Shown in pieces: positions 35,761 through 45,170 of a stretch of 64,000 bases of DNA. Position 1 is the stretch's first letter. The number at the start of each line of letters is the position of its first letter. The translations under genes and the position numbers were made by a program. Origin of the DNA: Methylocystis echinoides (lineage in GTDB: Bacteria; Pseudomonadota; Alphaproteobacteria; Rhizobiales; Beijerinckiaceae); NCBI RefSeq assembly GCF_027923385.1, contig NZ_BSEC01000003.1, positions 62,001 to 126,000 of the forward strand, given 5' to 3'. The notes under the pieces were generated by a model. It saw only the letters and a list, made by a program, of their open reading frames with translations. It ran no database searches and was not told the origin of the DNA.

Positions 35761-38379
35761 TCAATTGACTTGCATGACGGCGATGGTGATGTCGTCGCGC
35801 TGGGGCGCCTGCCCAGCGAAGGCGCGCACTTCATCCAGCACCCGCTTCACTAGGGCTTCCGGCGCAAGCCGTTGGTGAGCAGACAACACGACGCAGAGGC
35901 GCTCCAGATCGAAGAAATCGCCCTGCAGATTTTGGGTCTCTACAATACCATCCGTGTAAAGCACAAGCTTGTCGCCCGGACGCAGTTCGATGCTCTTCTC
36001 CTCAAAGTCGACCTCAGGCAAAACGCCGATCACCAATCCGTTCGCATCCAAGGGAACACATCTGGAATCACCCTCTCGCAGGAGCAGCGCCCAGTTATGC
36101 CCGGCGTTGGCGTATTTCAAAGAGCGCGATTCCGGTTCGAACTGCAAATGGAACATGGTCATGAACAACTCAGCTTTACTCAGGTCGTCATACAATAATT
36201 GGTTCAACTCACGCAGAACCTGCGCCGGGCTTCCCAAGTTAGGGATCTGCCTCCGCGCTTCGGCGCGAAGCGCGCTACGCACTTCGGTCATAATCAGACC
36301 AGCGCCAACGCTGTGGCCAGAGACGTCGGCAATGACGAGATCGAGCGCCTCGGACTGTTGAAAGAAATCGAAATAATCGCCGCCAACTTGGCTGGCGGGA
36401 ATACAAAGGCCTGCAACCTCGACTCGGGGCAGACGCAAAGGCCCAGCCGGCAGGAGTGAGCGTTGGATCTTCCGCGCGATCTCCAGCTCCCGCCGGCTTT
36501 CCTCCGCCTTGCGGCGCTCAGTTACGTCGGTTTGTACGCCAATATAATGCGTGAGCGTGCCGGCATCGTCGACCACGGGCGAGATCAGCAACTCGTTCCA
36601 GAAGACGGCGCCGTTCTTCCGATAGTTTTTCAGCGTGACCTCGCAGTCCTCACCTCTGTTGAGAGCCGCGCGAATTTTCCGGACTGCGGCCGGGTCGGTT
36701 TCGGGCCCCTGCAACAGACGCATACTGCCTCCAAGCAGTTCGTCCCGCGTGTAGCCCGTCATCTGACAGAGCGCAGGGTTGACATAGATATTAGGATTGC
36801 CGGACGCATGAGCGTCGCTAATTACGATTCCCACGTGAACCGATTCGATGGCGCGATCACGGACGCGCAAGGCGTCAATGTAAGCTTTACGTGCCGTGAT
36901 ATCATGATCTACGCCGCGCCACTTCACTAAGCGTTGCTGTTCGTCAAGGATCGGCGCGCCGGTCGACTCGGTATAGACGTCTCGTCCATCCTTGTGACGA
37001 TACCTATTAACGAGATGGTTGAATGGCCGACAGCTCACAACTGAGCCATCCTGCAACGTTGTCGCAACCCATCTCTCCTCGCCATCGTCCATCAAAAGCT
37101 CGAGATAGCTCTTGCCGATTATCTCTTCGGGCGAATACCCGAGTATATTTCGTACCGCCGCGCTGCTATAAATGTAACGACCTTCCGGATCCTGTTCCCA
37201 AAGCCATTCTCCGGCCATTTCAGCGACGTGACGAAATCTCTCTTCGCTCTCCGCGAGCGCCTCCTTATTTCGCTTTTCATCGGAAATATCTTGCTGGATC
37301 GTCATATAGTGGCTGATGTCGCCCTGCGAATCGCGCAGGGCCGAGATCGTTTCCAGCGCCCAGTAGAGATCGCCGCTCTTTGTGCGACCTAGTATTTCTC
37401 CCTGGCATTCGTGGCCAGCTTCAAGCGTCTCTCGTAACAGAGGATGCTGATCGTGGACTGCTTTGTGAGAGCACAACAGCGGATGCGGATTATGCCCGAT
37501 AAGTTCACCAGAATCGTAGCCGGTTAGCTGCGTGAAGCGAGGGTTGACATATTCGATGCGCCCTTCCTTGTCGGCTATTTGGATGGCGGAAGGGCTTTGG
37601 TCGATGGCGGCTGACAACATGAGCAGCCGCTCCTCAGCGCGCTTGAGTTTGGTCAGATCGTGGGCGACGCCAACGAAAAAGCGACGTTGGTTCAGCCAAA
37701 TCTCGCCGACCGAAAGATACATGGGAAAAACGCTGCCGTCCTTTCGTCGACCGCTCACCTCCCGCCCGATGCCGATAATCTTTTTTAGGCCAGTCTCGCG
37801 AAAGGCGGCAAGGTAGCGACCATGCGCCTCCCGATAAGGCGATGGCATGAGCATCTTCACATTTTGATCAAGCGTTTCAGCCTGTTGATAGCCGAACAAT
37901 TTTTCGGCGCCGAGGCTAAACAGTTGGATGTCGCCAAATTCATCTATCACAACCATGCCATCAGGCACCGCGTCGAAAATGGCTTTGAGCTTCGGCTTGA
38001 TGTCTGGGAGACCCACATCTCCTGCTCTTTCAGGGTCAAGTCTTCGAAATCTCAGCAGGGCCGACCCCGTTTCGGTCAGTGCCGATCGCCAACACAGAGC
38101 GTTCAGGACGCGGCCATCCTTTCGAAGAAGTTTCACTGGACTCCAAGAATGCGGGTCAGACCGGGCGATAATGGAGTCGCTGCTGGAGACAGGCTCATTC
38201 TCTGATAGGGCGACATCGACGTTTGGAAGGAAAGGGCCGCCAATCAGGTCTTCTTCGGTGTAACCGAGCAACTCTTCCGCCGCGGCGTTTACGAAAAGGA
38301 CATGACCGACCTCGTCTATGAGGCAAACGCCGTTCTCGAACGCGTTGAGAACTGAGCGCAGGGACGGTAGCTCTTTCAT
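35761..38379 (-). CDS. multi-PAS SpoIIE/PP2C-type serine phosphatase
   Basis: This 872-residue protein has five PAS-type domains: ~8-110, ~125-245, ~255-375, ~380-500 and ~505-630. A PP2C/SpoIIE phosphatase domain follows (~640-870): ARKIQRSLLPAGP, VGGDYFDFF, LVIADVSGHSVGAGLIM, GDKLVLYTDGIVE and QRDDITIAVMQV, containing the metal-binding Asp residues. The fifth PAS has the LOV layout (NPALCQMTGYTRDELLG, YRKNGAVFWNELLISPV, HYIGVQTDVTER) but reads GGSMRLLQG where LOV photosensors have GxNCRFLQG. Downstream partner of an RsbW-like kinase, probably controlling an anti-sigma switch. Confidence 0.92.
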   Translation of the reverse strand: MKELPSLRSVLNAFENGVCLIDEVGHVLFVNAAAEELLGYTEEDLIGGPFLPNVDVALSENEPVSSSDSIIARSDPHSWSPVKLLRKDGRVLNALCWRSALTETGSALLRFRRLDPERAGDVGLPDIKPKLKAIFDAVPDGMVVIDEFGDIQLFSLGAEKLFGYQQAETLDQNVKMLMPSPYREAHGRYLAAFRETGLKKIIGIGREVSGRRKDGSVFPMYLSVGEIWLNQRRFFVGVAHDLTKLKRAEERLLMLSAAIDQSPSAIQIADKEGRIEYVNPRFTQLTGYDSGELIGHNPHPLLCSHKAVHDQHPLLRETLEAGHECQGEILGRTKSGDLYWALETISALRDSQGDISHYMTIQQDISDEKRNKEALAESEERFRHVAEMAGEWLWEQDPEGRYIYSSAAVRNILGYSPEEIIGKSYLELLMDDGEERWVATTLQDGSVVSCRPFNHLVNRYRHKDGRDVYTESTGAPILDEQQRLVKWRGVDHDITARKAYIDALRVRDRAIESVHVGIVISDAHASGNPNIYVNPALCQMTGYTRDELLGGSMRLLQGPETDPAAVRKIRAALNRGEDCEVTLKNYRKNGAVFWNELLISPVVDDAGTLTHYIGVQTDVTERRKAEESRRELEIARKIQRSLLPAGPLRLPRVEVAGLCIPASQVGGDYFDFFQQSEALDLVIADVSGHSVGAGLIMTEVRSALRAEARRQIPNLGSPAQVLRELNQLLYDDLSKAELFMTMFHLQFEPESRSLKYANAGHNWALLLREGDSRCVPLDANGLVIGVLPEVDFEEKSIELRPGDKLVLYTDGIVETQNLQGDFFDLERLCVVLSAHQRLAPEALVKRVLDEVRAFAGQAPQRDDITIAVMQVN

Positions 38380-38400
38380 CGGAAGCGCTTTTCTCTAAAT

Positions 38401-38613
38401 TCAGTCCGGGTCCATCATCAACGCGGGAGTCACGATGCTGGCGCACATCTGCCTCGCCATCGATCGCTCGGGTGAGGCGAGGATCAGGCCTGAAATACGC
38501 ATAATGTCATCCTCAGACGGCCACCGACGTTTCGAAGCCTCTGCAACCGCAGCGCGGAGCAGTGGGGTTGTCCATCGGAAAGCCTTCCACGTTTCAAATT
38601 TAGGCAAGGACAT
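38401..38613 (-). CDS. small hypothetical protein in partner-switch operon
   Basis: The 70-residue frame from ATG 38611-38613 overlaps the end of the RsbW-like gene by 14 bases and stops 22 bases before the phosphatase gene. The sequence MSLPKFETWKAFRWTTPLLR, then an amphipathic helix AAVAEASKRRWPSEDDIMRI and MCASIVTPALMMDPD, looks like a real protein but is not one I recognise. Its position suggests a role in the same regulatory system. Confidence 0.5.
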   Translation of the reverse strand: MSLPKFETWKAFRWTTPLLRAAVAEASKRRWPSEDDIMRISGLILASPERSMARQMCASIVTPALMMDPD

Positions 38614-39064
38614 GGTGAGCGGGTGCGGTCCTAATCGACGCTTTGCGCATCTCAAGCACGTTGCTGCCTTCCGCCTTACGGGAGTCCACCGAATCCATAA
38701 ATGTTCGGATGAAGAAGATTCCCGGTCCGCGCTCGTTTAAATCGGCAAAGTTCGGCGCAGGCACAGCCTCCAGATCGAAGCCTTGCCCGTGATCATAGAC
38801 CCGGACCACAAGGTCTTTGTCTTCGAGGCCGATGGATATGCGGATCGTGCTTCCTGGTTGGTCCGGCAAGCCATGCTGGATGGCGTTGGCTGCAGCTTCG
38901 GTGAGCACCAAGTTGAGGTGGTAGGCCAAGGTGTCAGTGTCGCCAGCAGCATCGGCTAGATCTTTACCGATCTGCTCGGCAATATTGCCAATCAGCGCCA
39001 AAAAGCGGGTTTGAGTCGGGACTTCGATGTCCACGCTTAAGATGCTTTCTGGTGTCTCTTCCAT
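38600..39064 (-). CDS. RsbW-like anti-sigma factor kinase (HATPase_c_2)
   Basis: This 154-residue protein has an N-box LVLTEAAANAIQHGL at ~60, the G1 box VRVYDHGQGFDLE at ~100, and RGPGIFFIRTFMDSV (G2-like) at ~125. This is the GHKL fold of RsbW/SpoIIAB kinases, which bind a sigma factor or phosphorylate a STAS-domain antagonist. It leads a minus-strand operon with a small protein and the SpoIIE-type phosphatase. No STAS protein or sigma factor is visible next to it. Confidence 0.88.
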   Translation of the reverse strand: MEETPESILSVDIEVPTQTRFLALIGNIAEQIGKDLADAAGDTDTLAYHLNLVLTEAAANAIQHGLPDQPGSTIRISIGLEDKDLVVRVYDHGQGFDLEAVPAPNFADLNERGPGIFFIRTFMDSVDSRKAEGSNVLEMRKASIRTAPAHHVLA

Positions 39065-39860
39065 GGAGTGCCCCGCTACGTCCCCAGCGCGTTATCTATG
39101 CCGCCATAGGTTAATGGCCTTGCTTCCCTCCGGTGATTAGCAGACTGAAATTGGTTAGCTCAGGCATTGCTGCTGGGCGCCATGCCGCGCGATTTCGACT
39201 TATGCTCGCGCAATAAATTGCGCGACGTCGAAAGGACGGCATGAATATGTGACGAGGGAAACAACTGATCCCGACACGCTCGACAACGGCATGCGCCGTG
39301 GTCATTTTTTGGACATCGCTCACAGCCGAAAGCAATCTAAAAAGTCTAACACGGCTGCTGGGGGCGCGCAGCCTTTTTATCTGGCGTCAAGGTGACCTGG
39401 CAGAGAGTCCTCGAATGCTTTGTGAGTTCCAACCTTTTAGTTGAGTGGCCCTGATGATAGCGGAGGTTCGCCTCAGTCACGGCCGCGGTCAGAGGGGCTT
39501 CGCTGGCGGGGAGCACCCCCGCGACCTATCGAGAGCAATTCCCCCGAATTTGCACGACTCGCGAACCATCGCATGTTCTGAATGTCGCATAGCTTTTTCC
39601 CACACAGGCAGGTGTTACCCCCCCCCCCCGTTTGTTTGAGTGAAATCTTGGAGCGCCGTCAGTGGCTCGCGCCGAGGTGCCCCAAGGAGCGACTATTCTT
39701 GCGTGAGTTTGAGGGGTCCTAAACTTTGTGCGCAGCTGGGCCATTTTATAAGAGTAGATACAAGCGAAGCCCTTTGGCGACTCTATCGAGCTTGGTTGTA
39801 AATTGCGCTTCGGCATTTTTCTGGTGGTCGCAGAGCATGAGAGAGGGGTAGGGTGATGCG
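39065..39860. other. 800-base stretch without a supported gene
   Basis: Several short frames exist but none has both a start signal and recognisable protein character. It carries a run of 12 C residues at 39618-39629. It should contain the promoter of the RsbW-like operon at its left end and of the 39861 gene at its right end. Confidence 0.5.
39618..39629. repeat. poly-C tract (12 C)
   Basis: Twelve consecutive C residues in an otherwise mixed-composition intergenic region, about 230 bases upstream of the next gene. Such tracts are slippage-prone; here the count may also be uncertain from sequencing. Confidence 0.8.
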
Positions 39861-40418
39861 ATGCACAATTTCTTTCGGACGCTGGCTCCTGAGCGGTTCG
39901 AAGCGGACGTCGTCATCCATGCGGATGGCAGCTACGCCTACTCCTACGATGGCGCCCTGATTTTCACGCCCGCACTGATTCAAGCCTGCCACGCCGGCTG
40001 TCTTGACCCGCAGTTTGAAGTGCGATTGAAAAATGCTGCGACGCAACTACTGAGCGAGGGTTTTGCAGAAGCAAGCTATGTCGGCAGGGGCCGTTATCGT
40101 GTCATATTGAGGCGCGCAGTTGCAGATGGGCGTCCCTCGTATTTCCCGTCGCGGGAAATGACCATATTCACGATCCGACCGCGCCACGATGGCGCGATCC
40201 TCGTCATGGGTTCTCGTCCCGATGCGACGGCTCCGTGCCAGCTTATCGGAACCGACGCCGAGATTGACGGGCGGCTTACCGTGACGCTCGATCCGGGCAT
40301 TGAGGTTATTAGCCAGAATGCGCAGAGCAAGCTGCCGACCTTTGACGCACGCAGCCGCTACCACTGGCGCATCAAATCGCCGGACGCCGACCCGTTCATA
40401 ATCGTGAAGCCAACATGA
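39861..40418 (+). CDS. hypothetical protein
   Basis: The 185-residue soluble protein begins MHNFFRTLAPERFEADVVIH, with ADGSYAYSYDGALIFTPALI, a central YVGRGRYRVILRRAV and a beta-rich C-terminus (HDGAILVMGSRPDA, DGRLTVTLDPGIEVISQNAQ). The mix of short beta strands suggests a compact beta-sandwich. There is no signal peptide. A purine-rich GGGGTAGGG precedes the start. I do not recognise the family; it is separated from the formate dehydrogenase gene by ~190 bases on the same strand. Confidence 0.65.
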   Translation: MHNFFRTLAPERFEADVVIHADGSYAYSYDGALIFTPALIQACHAGCLDPQFEVRLKNAATQLLSEGFAEASYVGRGRYRVILRRAVADGRPSYFPSREMTIFTIRPRHDGAILVMGSRPDATAPCQLIGTDAEIDGRLTVTLDPGIEVISQNAQSKLPTFDARSRYHWRIKSPDADPFIIVKPT

Positions 40419-40609
40419 GGGCCGTATTAATGGGCTTTCAGCCTGGTGCTTAGGATTGCTGTGGAGTCAAGCTTCCTTATTGCCGGTCCTCGACGAGCGA
40501 CAAAATCAAGAACATGGCCGAGCCTTGCCCATCCATTGGCGAGCTCTACTGTTTATGAGAAGCGGCGGCTAAACTTCCGTGTCACCCCTCGCTGGAGAAG
40601 GGGAACGCC

Positions 40610-43488
40610 ATGACCCTCATCGATGAAATCGATTACGGAACGCCTGCGTCGAAATCGCAGAACACGGTGACGCTGACGATCGATGGCAAGACCGTCACCG
40701 CACCTGAAGGCACGTCGGTCATGCGCGCGGCGATGGCGATCGGAACCGAGTCCCGAAGCTATGCGCAACCGACAGCATGGACGCCTTTGGCTCCTGCCGC
40801 CTTTGCCTGATCGAGATCGAGGGCCGCAGCGGCACACCGGCCTCCTGCACGACGCCAGTCGCTCCAGGCATGGTGGTGCACACCCAGACGCCCCGCCTCG
40901 CCGCGATCCGCCGCGGCGTGATGGAGCTCTATATCTCCGACCACCCGCTGGATTGCCTCACCTGCGCCGCCAATGGCGACTGCGAGCTCCAGGATATGGC
41001 GGGGGCTGTCGGCCTGCGTAAGGTGCGTTATGGCTATGAAGGCGCTAACCACGTCTTCCCTCGGCGCGACGGCAAAGCCAATTTCGAGTGGCGGCCAGTC
41101 GACGAATCGAACCCCTATTTCACGTTCGACCCCTCGAAGTGCATCGTTTGCAACCGCTGCGTGCGCGCCTGTGAGGAAGTCCAGGGGACCTTTGCGTTGA
41201 CGATCTCGGGCCGTGGCTTCAGCAGCCACGTTTCCGCCGGCATGGACGAAGCCTTCATGGAGTCGGAGTGCGTCTCCTGCGGCGCCTGCGTCCAAGCCTG
41301 TCCCACCGCGACTCTAACCGAGACGTCGGTCATCGCCATTGGCCAGCCCGAGCATTCCGAAATCACCACTTGCGCCTATTGTGGCGTCGGCTGCGCCTTC
41401 AAGGCCGAGATGCGCGGCGAGGAAGTCGTCCGCATGATCCCTTGGAAGGACGGCAAGGCTAACCATGGCCATAGCTGCATCAAGGGCCGCTTTGCCTATG
41501 GCTACGCGCATCACGGTGACCGCGTCTTGAACCCAATGATCCGCGAGTCCATCGACCAACCCTGGCGGGTCGTCTCCTGGGACCAGGCAATAGGCTTCGC
41601 CGCTAGGCGGTTCGGCGAAATCCAAGCTAGATACGGCAGGAATTCCGTCGGCGGGATTACCTCGTCTCGGTGCACGAATGAGGAGTGCTATCTTGTCCAG
41701 AAGCTCGTTCGATCCGGCTTTGGCAACAATAACGTCGACACCTGCGCCCGCGTCTGCCATTCGCCGACCGGCTACGGCCTTCATCAGGCTTTTGGCACGT
41801 CGGCCGGAACACAGGATTTCGACTCGGTCGACGACGCCGACGTCATCCTGATCATTGGCTGCAATCCGACTGACGCGCATCCCGTGTTCGCCTCCCGCAT
41901 GAAAAAGCGTCTGCGCGAAGGCGCGCGCCTGATTGTCATTGATCCACGCCGCATCGACCTCGTGCGCTCGCCGCATGTAAAGGCCGACTACCACCTGGCG
42001 TTGAAGCCAGGCGCAAACGTCGCCGTTGTTAACGCCGTCGCGCATGTCATTGTCAGGGAGGGCCTCGTTGACGAAGCGTATGTTCGCGCGCGTTGCGACT
42101 GGGAGGAATTCCAAGATTGGGCGGCCTTCGTCGCCGAGGAGCGCAACAGTCCGGAGGCGACGGAGAGATACACCGGCGTTCCCGCGGCCGATCTCCGCGC
42201 CGCCGCGCGACTTTACGCGACCGGCGGCAATGGGGCGATCTATTACGGTTTGGGGGTGACCGAGCACAGCCAAGGCTCGACCACCGTGATGGCCATCGCC
42301 AACCTGGCCATGGCTACCGGCAATCTCGGCCGCCGCGGCGTCGGGGTGAACCCCTTGCGCGGCCAAAACAATGTCCAGGGCTCCTGCGATATGGGCTCCT
42401 TCCCGCATGAACTGCCTGGCTATCAGCACATATCCGGTGATCCGACGCGCACCGCCTTCGAGGCGGATTGGGGGGTCAAGCTCGACAAAGATCCCGGCCT
42501 GCGCATCCCGAATATGTTCGACGCCGCGATCGAGGGTGTCTTCAAGGGGCTCTATGTGCAGGGCGAGGACATTTTGCAATCGGATCCCGACACCAAGCAT
42601 GTCTCGGCCGCCCTTGCGGCCATGGATCTTGTCGTCGTGCAGGATCTGTTCTTGGTCGAAACGGCGAATTACGCCCATGTCTTTTTGCCGGGCGCCACGT
42701 TCCTCGAGAAAGACGGCACATTCACCAACGCCGAACGCCGCATTCAACGCGTCCGTAAAGTAATGAGCCCGAAAAACGGCTTTGGCGACTGGGAGATCAC
42801 GCAGCTGCTCGCCAACGCTATGGGGCTTCGTTGGAGCTATGCCCACCCCAGCGAGATCATGGACGAAATCGCGCGTCTGACGCCGCGCTTCGCCGGCGTA
42901 TCTTACGCGGTGCTCGACAAGGAAGGGTCGGTGCAATGGCCCTGCAACGAGGAGCATCCCCATGGCGAGCCGATCATGCACATCGATGGATTCGCGCGCG
43001 GGAAGGGAAAATTCGTCATCACCCAATATGTGCCCAGCGACGAGAGAGCGGGGCCGCGCTTCCCGCTTCTTCTCACCACCGGCCGGATATTGTCTCAATA
43101 TAATGTTGGCGCGCAAACCCGACGCACCGAGAACAGCCGCTGGCACGAAGAGGACGTCCTGGAAATTCATCCGCATGACGCCGAAGACCGCGGCTTAAAA
43201 GATGGCGATTGGGTGCGGGTGCAGAGCCGCGCGGGCGAGACGAGCTTGCGCGCAAAGATCACAAGCCGCATGGCGCCCGGGGTGGTCTATACGACGTTTC
43301 ACCATCCGACGACGCAAGCCAATGTGATCACCACCGACAATTCGGACTGGGCCACCAACTGTCCGGAATACAAGGTGACAGCCGTACAGGTCTCGCTGTC
43401 GAATGGTCCTTCGGAATGGCAAAAAGCCTATGCCGATTTGGCGAATGCGAGCCGCCGCGTGGAGAGCGGAATGGGGGCGGCGGAATGA
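40610..43488 (+). pseudogene. fdsA: NAD-dependent formate dehydrogenase alpha subunit, one-base frameshift
   Basis: The gene starts at ATG 40610 (GGAGAAGGGG upstream). Residues TLTIDGKTVTAPEGTSVMRA begin the [2Fe-2S] domain. A missing base near 40750 shifts the frame; restoring one gives ...PKLCATDSMDAFGSCRLCLI and a ~959-residue protein, the usual FdsA length. Then come SDHPLDCLTCAANGDCELQ, two [4Fe-4S] ferredoxin motifs (CIVCNRCVRACEE, CVSCGACVQACP), CAYCGVGC, and the molybdopterin domain with Cys ligand in VDTCARVCHSPT. It oxidises formate to CO2 with NAD+, the last step of methane oxidation. The beta/gamma partner genes are not adjacent. Confidence 0.9.
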
Positions 43489-43556
43489 AAAGTCTTCAGG
43501 CGCTAAAACGAAGGGACGGCGCGCGGCTGAACCGCCTGTCTCTCTGGGCGCAATAG
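43485..43556 (+). CDS. very short ORF overlapping the fdsA stop
   Basis: An ATGA overlap begins a 23-codon frame (MKSLQALKRRDGARLNRLSL) after the dehydrogenase gene. It could be a leader or the remains of the next operon gene. No family is recognised and it may be chance. Confidence 0.2.
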   Translation: MKSLQALKRRDGARLNRLSLWAQ

Positions 43557-43571
43557 CCCAAGTGCGCATTT

Positions 43572-43595
43572 GACGCCATCGGCGTCGGCTTTTTC
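43572..43595 (+). terminator. rho-independent terminator downstream of fdsA
   Basis: GACGCC-ATC-GGCGTC stem-loop followed by GGCTTTTTC, 84 bases after the fdsA stop codon. The stem is short (6 pairs, 3-base loop), but the T-run supports termination. Confidence 0.5.
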
Positions 43596-43668
43596 TTGAA
43601 GCATCACGCAACCGGAGTAGCATTTCGGAGGGAGGCCACGCGGTGCGGTCCAAATGAGGGCCTGAACC

Positions 43669-43782
43669 ATGTATCCCGACGATTTTGAATGGATCAAAAT
43701 TCTCTTCCTTGCGGTGGCGGCCGCCGTTGGCGCCCATATCGCGGTCAGCGTCGCGCATGCACTAGTCGCGGTCGCGCCTTAG
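43669..43782 (+). CDS. 37-aa single-helix small protein
   Basis: From ATG 43669 (GAGGG 9 bases upstream) the frame reads MYPDDFEWIKILFLAVAAAV and then GAHIAVSVAHALVAVAP. This is a charged N-terminus followed by one long hydrophobic helix. It looks like a genuine small membrane protein but no family is recognised. It is placed after the fdsA terminator, so is probably a separate unit. Confidence 0.4.
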   Translation: MYPDDFEWIKILFLAVAAAVGAHIAVSVAHALVAVAP

Positions 43783-43937
43783 GGACGGGGCCGTCGACGA
43801 TTGGTCTAACGTAGTCAGTCGGGGAAACGGCCTCGCGGTCGTGGCGGCGCATGTCCGCGCCGCCACTCTCGACCTTCCCCATCATCCCCGGATCGCACGG
43901 CAATATGATGTCATGAGGAGAAGTCGATGACACCCAT

Positions 43938-45170
43938 TCACTCGTTGGGGCGGAACTCAGCAAGCGCCACGAGCGCGGCGTCGACGTCAGCCGGCGTGTG
44001 GTCCGCGCTGATCTGAAAACGAATCTCCTCGTCGCCCCTTGGCACCACCGGGTAGGTCAGGCCGGTGACAAGGACGCTTCGTTGCCGCAAATGGGCGACC
44101 AAGGCTAAAGTGCGTGCGCTGTCCCGCGTCAGCAGCGGGACGATAGGATGCTCGCCGGGCAGGGTCTCGAAGCCGAGTTTGACAAGCCCCTTCCGGAAGC
44201 GCGTCGTCATCTCGCGCAAATGCGCAAGCAGCGCAAGACCCGCTGGACTGTCCAATATATCGAGCGCTTGATGGGCGGCGGCGGCCTCGGCCGGCGTGAT
44301 TGGATTCGAAAAAATATAGAAGGGGGAGGTCTCGCGCAGGTACTGGATGACGAGCTCTTCGGCGACGGCGTAGCCGCCGTTCACGCCCAGCGCCTTGCCG
44401 AGCGTCGCCACTAACAGATCGGCGGGCGCCGACTGCGTGTTTTCCTCAGCGCCGCGGCCAGTCGCTCCGAGCGCACCGACGCCATGGGAATCGTCCACAA
44501 TTACGATGGCATTCTCAGCGAATGCGCCGTCATAGGTGCGCGCCAGCGCTATAATGCGGTCGAGAGGGGCGTGATCGCCGCGCATGCTGAAGACGCCATC
44601 GGTCACAATGATCGCGCGGTTGCAACTCTTCGCCGCCGCGTCGAGACGCCGTTCGAGTTCTCCCATGTCGAGATGCTTATAAATGCACTTTTCGGCCGGT
44701 CGCGCCAGCGCGATCGCGTTAATGATGCAGTTATGATTTAGTTCGTCACTAATCACCGCCGTGCTGTCGGTGACAAGCGGCGGGATCAAGCCCATGACCG
44801 TGGCGTAAGCAGATGAGAACAATATGGCGGCCGGCCGGCGGTGGAAGGCGGCAAGCCGCCGCTCCAGGGCCACATGGGGCGACCAGGTTCCGCCGATGAA
44901 ACGCACTGCGCCCGGTCCGACGCCGTAACTGCCCACCGCCGCCTCCTCAGAGGCGACGACTTCCGAGCGCAGCGACATCCCCAGGTAACTGTTGGAGTTC
45001 ATCCGTAGGAATGGCTTGTCGCCCTCGCCTTCGACGAGATAGCGCGGACCATCGCCGCCGCGTGCTGGGATGAATCCACAGATCACGCTTTCTTTACCCT
45101 TAAGCCGCCCCGCCCGTTTAAGTTCGTCGAGGCGAGCTGCCAGCGCTTTAGTTAATGCGTGCGTCGGCAT
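43938..45170 (-). CDS. kbl: 2-amino-3-ketobutyrate CoA ligase / AONS-family PLP enzyme
   Basis: The start at ATG 45168-45170 is supported by GAGGAG 5 bases upstream. The 410-residue protein has the alpha-oxoamine synthase pattern: NSNSYLGMSLRSEV, GVGPGAVRFIGGTWSPHVAL, AAILFSSAYATVMGLIPPL, SDELNHNCIINAI, IIVTDGVFSMRGDHAPLD, IVDDSHGVGALGATGRG. It also has the PLP-lysine segment LLVATLGKALGVNGGY. Its start lies inside the end of the neighbouring SDR threonine dehydrogenase gene, so together they convert threonine to glycine and acetyl-CoA. Position next to tdh favours Kbl over BioF. Confidence 0.88.
   Translation of the reverse strand: MPTHALTKALAARLDELKRAGRLKGKESVICGFIPARGGDGPRYLVEGEGDKPFLRMNSNSYLGMSLRSEVVASEEAAVGSYGVGPGAVRFIGGTWSPHVALERRLAAFHRRPAAILFSSAYATVMGLIPPLVTDSTAVISDELNHNCIINAIALARPAEKCIYKHLDMGELERRLDAAAKSCNRAIIVTDGVFSMRGDHAPLDRIIALARTYDGAFAENAIVIVDDSHGVGALGATGRGAEENTQSAPADLLVATLGKALGVNGGYAVAEELVIQYLRETSPFYIFSNPITPAEAAAAHQALDILDSPAGLALLAHLREMTTRFRKGLVKLGFETLPGEHPIVPLLTRDSARTLALVAHLRQRSVLVTGLTYPVVPRGDEEIRFQISADHTPADVDAALVALAEFRPNE

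Noticed and set aside
41314..43176. 620-aa minus-strand frame opposite fdsA
   Set aside because: Long only because of GC-rich codon usage; the plus-strand formate dehydrogenase motifs are unambiguous.
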